Shown here: positions 1 through 5,127 of the stretch, piece by piece
How the letters are laid out: the number at the start of each line of letters is the position of its first letter
Numbering within the stretch: position 1 is the first letter of the stretch
Source of the DNA: Gemmatimonadaceae bacterium
GTDB lineage: Bacteria > Gemmatimonadota > Gemmatimonadetes > Gemmatimonadales > Gemmatimonadaceae
Assembly: GCA_025453855.1 (NCBI GenBank)
Contig: JALOPO010000161.1
Coordinates: 1 to 5,127, forward strand
DNA: 5,127 nt
Direction of reading: 5' to 3'
Made by a program: the position numbers and the translations under genes
The notes under the pieces: model-generated
Seen by the model: the letters and a program-made list of their open reading frames with translations, nothing else
Told to the model about the DNA's origin: nothing
Databases searched by the model: none

Positions 1-581
1 CCCGTGTTCGGCATCGTCTGGCCGAAGAAGGCGGTGCTGTTCTCCGCCTCGTCGTTCACCTCCGTGCCGGCGTCCCACACCTGGTTGCCGCCCACCGTGA
101 ACGAGAAGCTCTGGAAGTTGCCGTTCGCGTCGGTCAGCGCGCGGCCGCGCGGATTCATGGTGCCGATGAAGGCATCGTTGCTGGGGAGGAGCATGCTCGC
201 GTAGCTCAGGAAGCGATGGAGCGGGTTCGCGCGATCCAGCATGAAGGTGAACTCGGCCGTCTGGCCGGCGAGCAGCGGCCCGCTCCCGGCGACGCCCTGC
301 GTGCCGAAGCCGGCCGCGCCGAACGCGGTGGCGAGGGGCATCACGTTGCCGTCCTCGGCGATGCGTTCCAGCGCCGTGGAGGCCGCCATGCCCGGCGTGA
401 AGAGATTGAAGCTGCCGTCATGGATGCCGAGCCAGACGGGCGTGAGCGCCGTGCCGTTGACCGGTGCCAGGTTCGTGACACGGATCCGCACCTGCTGCGG
501 CTGCGCCGCGAGCGATGCGGCGAGCACGACGACGGAGGCGCCCGACAGGGCGAGACGACGGAGTGACCTGGTGTGATGCAT
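1..581 (-). CDS. Secreted spondin-domain protein (3' end outside window)
   Basis: Read on the minus strand from ATG at 581-579, the frame stays open to the left edge, giving 193 residues without a stop. The N-terminus is a typical signal peptide: basic residues (RSLRR), a hydrophobic stretch (residues 11-26), then an Ala-rich cleavage region near residues 26-28. The mature part matches the Spondin_N family (PF06468) as I know its bacterial members: RVTNLAPVNGTALTPVW (34-50), HDGSFNLF (54-61), AEDGN (75-79), LSYASMLLPSNDAFIG (125-140), VWDAGTEVNDE (168-178) and NSTAFFGQ (181-188). The protein is therefore probably exported and folds as a beta-sandwich; the substrate or partner of bacterial spondin proteins is not known to me. 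The start is supported by a GGAAGG ribosome binding site just upstream. The gene is divergent from the sigma gene. Only the C-terminal end is missing, so an anchor or sorting tail cannot be judged. Confidence 0.87.
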   Translation of the reverse strand, partial: MHHTRSLRRLALSGASVVVLAASLAAQPQQVRIRVTNLAPVNGTALTPVWLGIHDGSFNLFTPGMAASTALERIAEDGNVMPLATAFGAAGFGTQGVAGSGPLLAGQTAEFTFMLDRANPLHRFLSYASMLLPSNDAFIGTMNPRGRALTDANGNFQSFSFTVGGNQVWDAGTEVNDEAENSTAFFGQTMPNT

Positions 582-734
582 GCTGCCTTCCGGGTGTGGC
601 GGTCTCGGGGCCCGACGGAGTGTCGATGCTCCCCGACTCTGCTCTCCCCGGAATCGGCGGCGGCAGCTCACGGGTGCGGCGCCGCGATGCCCTCGCACGT
701 GGAACCGCCCCCCGCACGGTCGGTACGTTTGGCC
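582..734. promoter_or_regulatory. Divergent intergenic region between spondin and sigma genes
   Basis: These 153 bases lie between two outward-pointing genes, so they should contain promoters for both. No convincing housekeeping -35/-10 pair is visible on either strand, which is common in DNA this GC-rich. On the plus strand, GGAACC at 701-706 resembles an ECF-type -35 element, with a weak CGTT at 726-729 as a possible -10. The spacing of 19 bases is longer than the usual 15-17, so this is only a suggestion. The sigma reading frame stays open through the whole region (from 573), but the translated stretch is Arg/Cys/Pro-rich and unlike the family, so I treat it as non-coding. Confidence 0.5.
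586..591 (-). promoter_or_regulatory. Ribosome binding site of the spondin-domain gene
   Basis: On the minus strand, GGAAGG stands four bases (CAGC) before the ATG at 581-579. The spacing is slightly short but usable. It fixes the start of the signal peptide at residue 1 of the proposed protein; the frame is also open further upstream, but no upstream start with a better site was seen. Confidence 0.55.
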
Positions 735-1364
735 ATGCATTCCGGCTCCGCGCCCGAGGGGAACGAGTCGCCGACCGCGGCGCAGGGCGACGCCGTGACG
801 GCCGAACTGCAGCGCTGGGCGGCAGGTGAGCCGAACGCGGGCGATCTCGTGTTTCCGCTGGTGTACCGCGAGCTGCGCACGATCGCGCATCGCCAGCGCC
901 GACGCTGGCCCGGCCAGCATTCCCTCGAGACGACCGATCTTGTCAACGAAGCCTACCTGCGCCTCGCCGGTGCGCACGGGCTGGTCATCCGGGATCGCGC
1001 GCACTTCTTCGCGCTCGTCTCGCGCACCATCCGGCAGGTGATCAGCAACTACGCGCGTCGCGCCCACGCCGCCAAGCGAGGCGCGGGCGACGTCCCCGTC
1101 TCGCTCGACGAGGCACACGTCGCGCCGCACGACGGCGACGACACGCTCGTGGCCCGCGTGCTCGTCGTCGAGGACGCGCTCGCGGCACTGGCGCGGATCC
1201 ATCCGCGGCCCTGCCAGGTGGTGGAGTGCCGCATCTTCGGCGGACTCACCGTGCCGGAGACGGCAGAAGCGCTCGGCCTTTCGGAAGCGACCGTCAAGCG
1301 CGACTGGGTCACCGCGCAGGCCTGGCTGCATCGCGCGCTGGCACATCCCGAGTCGCGTGCCTGA
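735..1364 (+). CDS. ECF-like RNA polymerase sigma factor (TIGR02999 / Sigma70_ECF type)
   Basis: From the ATG at 735 the protein has 209 residues. It directs RNA polymerase to specific promoters. Region 2 spans about residues 22-110: LQRWAAGE, FPLVYRELRTIAHRQ, SLETTDLVNEAYLRL (63-77), RDRAHFFALVSRTIRQVI and YARRAHAAKRG. Region 4 spans about 145-203: CQVVECRIFGGLTVPETAEA and the recognition helix GLSEATVKRDW (181-191). This order and wording match the ECF-like family TIGR02999 (Pfam PF07638), common in Acidobacteria, Planctomycetes and Gemmatimonadetes. The extended C-terminal domain of some large ECFs is absent. Start choice is uncertain: no good ribosome binding site precedes ATG 735, ATG 687 is upstream, and GTG 795 would give 189 residues, starting right at the conserved part with AGGG about 11 bases ahead. 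The stop overlaps the start of the kinase gene, and no anti-sigma gene adjoins, so the kinase is the likely regulator (inference). Confidence 0.93.
   Translation: MHSGSAPEGNESPTAAQGDAVTAELQRWAAGEPNAGDLVFPLVYRELRTIAHRQRRRWPGQHSLETTDLVNEAYLRLAGAHGLVIRDRAHFFALVSRTIRQVISNYARRAHAAKRGAGDVPVSLDEAHVAPHDGDDTLVARVLVVEDALAALARIHPRPCQVVECRIFGGLTVPETAEALGLSEATVKRDWVTAQAWLHRALAHPESRA
1357..1364 (+). promoter_or_regulatory. Overlapping stop/start joining sigma and kinase genes
   Basis: The kinase GTG (1357-1359) precedes the sigma TGA (1362-1364), so the two genes share 8 bases in different frames. No strong ribosome binding site precedes the GTG. This arrangement usually means that ribosomes finishing the first gene restart on the second, keeping the two products in proportion. 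Confidence 0.7.
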
Positions 1365-4300
1365 GCCGGCGCCCGTCCCCGACTGGGACTGGTTGAGCGA
1401 GCGGTACGAGGCGCTCGCGGCCCTCGATCCATCCGAACGCCGACGCGCGCTCGCGGCGCTGGCCGCGCACGACGCACCCGGCCATGCGGCGCTCGCCGAC
1501 CTGCTCCAAGCGCACGCCGTCATCTCGCTCGACGACCTCGGCACCGAGCTGCGCGCCATGGTGCTCCCCGCCGCCCTCGACGAGGGGGCAGCCGGCGATC
1601 CGGCGCCGCCCGTCCTCGCACACTACGCGGTGCACGAGGCGCTCGGCCGGGGCGGGATGGGGATCGTCTACCGCGCCACCGACCTGCGCCTGCAGCGACC
1701 GGTGGCGCTCAAGGTGCTCACCCGCGAACTGTCCGATGACCGATCACGGCGCGAGCGCCTGCTGCGCGAGGCGCGCGCGCTGTCGCAGGTCGACCACGAG
1801 AACGTCTGCGCGGTCCACGGCGTCGAGGAGGACGCCGCGGGCCGCCTCTGCCTCGTCATGGCCTACTGCGACGCCGGGACGGTGCGTGATCGCCTGCAGG
1901 GCGACGGCATCGCACCGGCTGCCGTCCTGCCCGTGCTGCACGGCATCGCCGCCGGGCTCGCCAGTGCGCACCGCCGCGGCGTCGTGCACGGCGACATCAC
2001 ACCGGCGAACATCGGCCTGATGCGCGATGGTCGCCCGCGCATCCTCGACTTCGGCCTCGCCGAGTTCGCGCGCGCGGATGACACGTCGGCCGTCGGCCAC
2101 CGCCGCGGTACCCGCGGCTACCTCGCGCCCGAGCTGCTGCGGGGTGCCCCGCCCACGCCGCGCAGCGACGTCTTCGCGTTCGGCATGGTGATGCTCGATG
2201 TGCTCCGCAGTGCGCGCGCCACACCACCCACCGCGGCATCCGCCGACGCGGCGCAGGCCGACCGGACGTTCCGCGCGCTCACCGCACTCGCACGATCGCT
2301 CACCGATCCCGATCCCGCCGCCCGGCCGCCCGATGCAGGCGCGGTCGGTGCCCTGCTCGCGGCGCTCGGAGACCGCGCCGGCGAGCCAGCGCGCCGACGA
2401 CTGCGTGTCGGCGTCGCGCTCGCCGTGGTCGGCGTGGTCGCGACGAGCGGGGTGCTGCTCACGCGCGCACGCGCGCAGGCGACGTCGGTTCGCGCACCGG
2501 CGACGCTCGCCGCGCCCGCGCCCGCGCCGGTGTCGACCGGCGCAGTCGTGCCGCGTGTCGCGGTGCTCCCCTTCGTCGTCAGCGGTCCGGACTCGATCGC
2601 GTATCTCGCGCGCGGCCTCCCCGACATCCTCACCGTGGCGCTCGATGCGACCGGTGCGCTGTCCGGCCTCGATCCGTCGGCGGTCGCGAGTCGCGCGCCG
2701 GCGCACGATGCACTGCCCGCCGTCGCCAGCGCCGATCGCATCGTGCGCGGCACGGTGCTCGGCACCGGGCGCTCGGTCACCCTCACGGCCCGCATGCTGC
2801 GCCCGGATGGGAGCACCGTGTCGCAGGCCGTCGTCGTGGTGCCGGCCCTCGATTCGCTCCCCGACGCGATCGCGCGGCTCGCGCACGACCTGCTCGCCGG
2901 CAGCTTCGATGCGCCCCGCGACGCCGACGCACGCAGCGCCGCCATCGGCACGCGCTCGACGCCCGCGCTTCGCGCGTATCTCGCGGGTGAAGCCGCGATG
3001 CGCGACGCACGCCCCGCGATCGCCATCGAGGCCTTCCGCGAGGCCGTGCGCGTCGACTCGTCGTTCGCGCTCGGCTGGTATCGACTGGCGCGCGCCGCCC
3101 AGTGGTGGGCCGACGATTCGCTCGTCGATCGTGCGCTCGCGCGCGTGCGGACGCTCGCGACGGGACAGCCCGATCGTGCGGCGATGCTCTTTCGCGCCGC
3201 CGCCGAGCTGCGCTTCGGCAGCCCGCGATCCGCCGAGGCGATGCTCCGCGCGCGCGTGCGGTCGCACCCGAGCGATCTCGATGCGTGGCTGCTCCTCGGC
3301 GAGCTTCGGCTGCACGACGGCCCGGCCGCCGGGCTCCCGCGAGACAGCGTGCGCGCCGCCTTCGAGGCCGTGATGGCGCTCGATCCTACCAACCGGATGG
3401 TCACCGTCCCGCTCATGGCGCTGGCCGTGCGCGATGGGCGGCTGGGCGCGCTCGACACGCTCTTCACGATGTACTTCCGGCCCAACAGCGCCGGCGAGCA
3501 GCCGGGGATCCATCAGGCGTATCGCGGCCTGTACGTGCGGCGGCAGGCCGGCGGTCGCGCGACGGTGCCCCCCACCGACGATGCCGAGGGCACGCGCATC
3601 GCCCTCGCCCAGTCGACGGCCGACATACGTGATCGCGCCGCGCTCGACCGGTATGCCAGGACGCTCCTGAACGACCGCGATGCCACCCGCGCCGACAGCG
3701 TGCTCGCGCTCCGGGCGCTCGTGAGCCTGGCGGCCGTGGCCGGCGACCGCGCCGCGGCGGAGGCGCGATGGTCGCTTCTGGACGCCGTCGATGGCGCCCG
3801 ATCCGTCGCGCTGCGGGCGATCGTGCTCACGGCGCCGAATGCGCGACTCGGCGACTCGGCGGCGCTGGCCGACGCGCTGCGTGCACTGCGCGCCGCGCCG
3901 CGCGCGTCATCGTCGCCCGATCCGGACCTCACGGCAGCCGAAGATCGCGCGCTCCGGCTGCATGCGGAGCTGCTCGTCGCCGCGCGGCTGCGCGACACGG
4001 CCGCGGTGACCGCCGCCGCCGGCGCACTCGATCGGCTCGCCCGCGACGCGGGTGCGGCGGCCCGTCGGCTGGTGCTGCCGCTCGCACGCGCCGCACAGGC
4101 ACATCGGAGCGTCGCGCTCGGCGACCTCCGCGGGGCGCGACGCTGGCTCGACGGCGCGACCACCGACGTGCCGCCGCGCGTGCGAGCGCGCCATCCGCTG
4201 CTCGAGCACTACGGCGAGCGCTGGCTCCAGCTCTCGCTCGCGACCGCGCTCGGCGACACGACGACGGCCGCGCGCTGGCGCGCATCGCTCGCCGACGGAC

Positions 4301-4386
4301 CGGCGGAGCTCGCGATGCTGTTCTGGCCGGGCGCGGTGTCGCAACCGGCCGGTGCGCCGCGCCGGGCACGCATCAGCACGCGGTAG
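1357..4386 (+). CDS. Transmembrane Ser/Thr protein kinase with TolB-like and TPR-like C-terminal half
   Basis: The gene starts at GTG 1357, inside the end of the sigma gene, and encodes 1009 residues. Residues 10-70 are a helical N-terminal segment of the kind seen before such kinases (DWLSERYEALAALDPSERR). The Hanks-type kinase domain covers about 89-337: glycine loop GRGGMG (97-102), ATP lysine K119 in VALK, helix-C glutamate E138, catalytic loop HGDITPAN (211-218, base D213, N218), DFG 231-233, APE 257-259, D271 and R323. All core catalytic residues are present, so activity is expected. However, the usual HRD arginine is Gly212 and the usual catalytic-loop lysine is Thr215. One membrane helix lies at about 350-368 after a basic RRRLR stop. 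Beyond it, residues 399-515 (VAVLPF, YLARGLPDILTVAL, RIVRGTVLGTG, VTLTARML) look like a TolB/FlgO-type domain. TPR-like helices follow from about 535 to 700, with further Ala/Arg-rich helical sequence to the end. This half probably lies outside the cytoplasm and senses or binds partners. Likely target: the upstream sigma factor (inference). Confidence 0.95.
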   Translation: MPEPAPVPDWDWLSERYEALAALDPSERRRALAALAAHDAPGHAALADLLQAHAVISLDDLGTELRAMVLPAALDEGAAGDPAPPVLAHYAVHEALGRGGMGIVYRATDLRLQRPVALKVLTRELSDDRSRRERLLREARALSQVDHENVCAVHGVEEDAAGRLCLVMAYCDAGTVRDRLQGDGIAPAAVLPVLHGIAAGLASAHRRGVVHGDITPANIGLMRDGRPRILDFGLAEFARADDTSAVGHRRGTRGYLAPELLRGAPPTPRSDVFAFGMVMLDVLRSARATPPTAASADAAQADRTFRALTALARSLTDPDPAARPPDAGAVGALLAALGDRAGEPARRRLRVGVALAVVGVVATSGVLLTRARAQATSVRAPATLAAPAPAPVSTGAVVPRVAVLPFVVSGPDSIAYLARGLPDILTVALDATGALSGLDPSAVASRAPAHDALPAVASADRIVRGTVLGTGRSVTLTARMLRPDGSTVSQAVVVVPALDSLPDAIARLAHDLLAGSFDAPRDADARSAAIGTRSTPALRAYLAGEAAMRDARPAIAIEAFREAVRVDSSFALGWYRLARAAQWWADDSLVDRALARVRTLATGQPDRAAMLFRAAAELRFGSPRSAEAMLRARVRSHPSDLDAWLLLGELRLHDGPAAGLPRDSVRAAFEAVMALDPTNRMVTVPLMALAVRDGRLGALDTLFTMYFRPNSAGEQPGIHQAYRGLYVRRQAGGRATVPPTDDAEGTRIALAQSTADIRDRAALDRYARTLLNDRDATRADSVLALRALVSLAAVAGDRAAAEARWSLLDAVDGARSVALRAIVLTAPNARLGDSAALADALRALRAAPRASSSPDPDLTAAEDRALRLHAELLVAARLRDTAAVTAAAGALDRLARDAGAAARRLVLPLARAAQAHRSVALGDLRGARRWLDGATTDVPPRVRARHPLLEHYGERWLQLSLATALGDTTTAARWRASLADGPAELAMLFWPGAVSQPAGAPRRARISTR

Positions 4387-4398
4387 CGCGTTCACACG

Positions 4399-4421
4399 GC
4401 ATCACGCGCCGGAGGTGATGC
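4399..4421 (+). terminator. Hairpin just after the kinase gene, possible terminator
   Basis: GCATCAC (4399-4405) and GTGATGC (4415-4421) form a perfect 7-bp stem with a 9-base loop, starting 12 bases after the kinase stop codon. The stem can gain one G-U pair at its base. It is followed by TTCCCTT, which is only a weak U-tract. It may end or protect the kinase transcript, but could also act with the larger palindrome downstream. Confidence 0.42.
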
Positions 4422-4437
4422 TTCCCTTCGCAGCGGC

Positions 4438-4543
4438 TGTAACCGTCCTCCGGTCGGCTCCGCTCCCGCGCTTTCCCGGGCAGTTCAGGATCCTGAACGG
4501 ACATGGAAAGCGGAGAAGCCGAGACGACCCGAGGACGGAGACA
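4438..4543. repeat. 106-bp imperfect palindrome between convergent genes
   Basis: The two arms of 53 bases are inverted copies without gaps, with 41 of 53 positions paired by my hand count. The centre, 4483-4498, is a perfect 16-bp palindrome (GTTCAGGATCCTGAAC). Other perfect paired blocks are CCGTCCTC (4443-4450) with GAGGACGG (4531-4538), and CGCTTTCC (4469-4476) with GGAAAGCG (4505-4512). It sits 51 bases after the kinase stop and 30 bases after the stop of the minus-strand gene on the right. It could be a two-way transcription stop or RNA-end protector, or a REP/MITE-like mobile palindrome. No transposase or clear target-site duplication is seen. In minus-strand RNA two of the mismatches become G-U pairs. 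Confidence 0.8.
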
Positions 4544-4573
4544 TTGCCGTCGCGGCGAGTGCAACGGTGCGCG

Positions 4574-5127
4574 TCACCAGCCTCCACCACCACCGCCACC
4601 TGAACTGCCGCCGCTCGAGCTGCTCGAACTCCCGCTCGACGACCCCGACGACGACGACGGTGGCGAGATCGACGCCGCCATGCCGCCGATCGCGGCGCCG
4701 AAGGCCGCGCCGCCACCACCGCCCGAGAACCCCCCGCCGCCGGCGAAGCCGCGGAAGCCGCCGAAGCCGTCGCCCGCACCACTCGATCCCGACGCCGCCG
4801 CCGTCATCGAGTCGCTCGACGATCGCGTGCTCGCCGATGCCGCGACCGTCGCCTCGCCCCCGAAGGCGCGGAACCAGCGGTCGACGCGGCGGCCGAGGCC
4901 GAGCGCGAGCAGCCACGGATACCAGGCATCCTGCAGCCGCGGCGCCGGCTGTCGCAACTCGTGCGCGAACCACCCGCGGGCCCCGACCAGCCGCCGGCGC
5001 CACGCGATCCGCTCGCGCGGCTGCGTGCTGCGCGCGGCATCGGTGACGCTCCACGCGATCATCGCGAACCACATCGCCAGGCCGACGAGCGAGAGCGTCG
5101 ACAGCGGGAGCTCGTGCGCACCGACGG
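4574..5127 (-). CDS. Membrane protein C-terminus with Gly/Ser-rich tail, probably DUF2207-like (5' end outside window)
   Basis: On the minus strand the frame is open from the right edge to TGA at 4576-4574, giving 183 visible residues. The ATG at 5074 is probably internal, because the frame continues upstream as part of the same hydrophobic helix (visible residues about 6-27, LPLSTLSLVGLAMWFAMIAW). A basic segment follows (WRRRLVGARGWF), then LQDAWYPWLLALGLG and VDRWFRAFGG (64-90). From about residue 92 the sequence is low-complexity Ser, Ala and Gly (GGGGFSGGGGG, then Ser runs) and ends in poly-Gly plus Trp. A hydrophobic helix, a conserved 'PWLLALGL..RWF' type segment and a terminal glycine-rich tail ending in Trp are what I recall of DUF2207 membrane proteins; TPM/YgcG-type proteins have similar tails and are the main alternative. 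Its function is not known to me. It converges on the kinase gene, so it is in another transcription unit. Confidence 0.66.
   Translation of the reverse strand, partial: VGAHELPLSTLSLVGLAMWFAMIAWSVTDAARSTQPRERIAWRRRLVGARGWFAHELRQPAPRLQDAWYPWLLALGLGRRVDRWFRAFGGEATVAASASTRSSSDSMTAAASGSSGAGDGFGGFRGFAGGGGFSGGGGGAAFGAAIGGMAASISPPSSSSGSSSGSSSSSSGGSSGGGGGGGW

Noticed and set aside
605..615. Short GC-rich symmetric sequence TCGGGGCCCGA in the divergent region
   Set aside because: The arms are only five bases with a one-base centre, which is expected by chance in this base composition.
573..734. Upstream extension of the sigma reading frame
   Set aside because: The extra residues (Arg, Cys, Pro-rich) match nothing in the family and would overlap the start of the divergent spondin gene.
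2198..3373. Plus-strand frame of 391 codons within the kinase
   Set aside because: It is a Pro/Ser/Arg-rich out-of-frame reading of the kinase with no family features.
2118..3485. Second long minus-strand frame (455 codons) opposite the kinase
   Set aside because: Its sequence is Ser/Ala/Arg low complexity without motifs, a typical shadow of the real gene.
1744..3513. Very long minus-strand open frame (589 codons) opposite the kinase gene
   Set aside because: It is Arg/Gly/His-rich with no recognisable domain and lies opposite a well-supported kinase; long antisense frames are expected at this GC content.
4567..5046. Plus-strand frame rich in Arg, Pro, Ser and His
   Set aside because: It is the complement of the Gly/Ser-coding tail on the minus strand; the minus frame has a membrane helix and family-like segments, the plus frame has none.

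Overview
The window is very GC-rich DNA with tightly packed genes, as expected for a soil-type bacterium. The best guess is Gemmatimonadota, with Acidobacteriota or a similar phylum as alternatives. The clues are an ECF-like sigma factor of the TIGR02999/Sigma70_ECF type directly joined to a giant membrane Ser/Thr kinase with a TolB-like/TPR sensor half, plus a secreted spondin-domain protein. This taxonomic guess is inference; no rRNA or other marker gene is present.

Layout: (1) Positions 1-581, minus strand, hold the 5' part of a secreted spondin-domain protein whose 3' end lies beyond the left edge. (2) Positions 582-734 are a short divergent intergenic region that must contain promoters for both flanking genes. 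(3) Positions 735-1364, plus strand, encode an ECF-like sigma factor. (4) Positions 1357-4386, plus strand, encode a 1009-residue Ser/Thr protein kinase that overlaps the sigma gene by 8 bases. It has a cytoplasmic kinase domain, one membrane helix, a TolB/FlgO-like domain and TPR-like repeats. (5) Positions 4387-4573 are a convergent intergenic region with a small terminator-like hairpin and a 106-bp imperfect palindrome centred on a perfect 16-bp palindrome. (6) Positions 4574-5127, minus strand, hold the C-terminal end of a membrane protein with a Gly/Ser-rich tail ending in Gly-Trp, probably DUF2207-like, whose 5' end lies beyond the right edge.

The functional core is the overlapping sigma-kinase pair. 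There is no anti-sigma gene beside it, so the kinase is the natural candidate to control the sigma factor by phosphorylation, as described for some other ECF-kinase pairs. The divergent spondin gene could be a target, but nothing in the sequence proves it. The most unusual non-coding structure is the palindrome between the two convergent gene ends. No CRISPR array, tRNA, rRNA, transposase or phage gene was seen.
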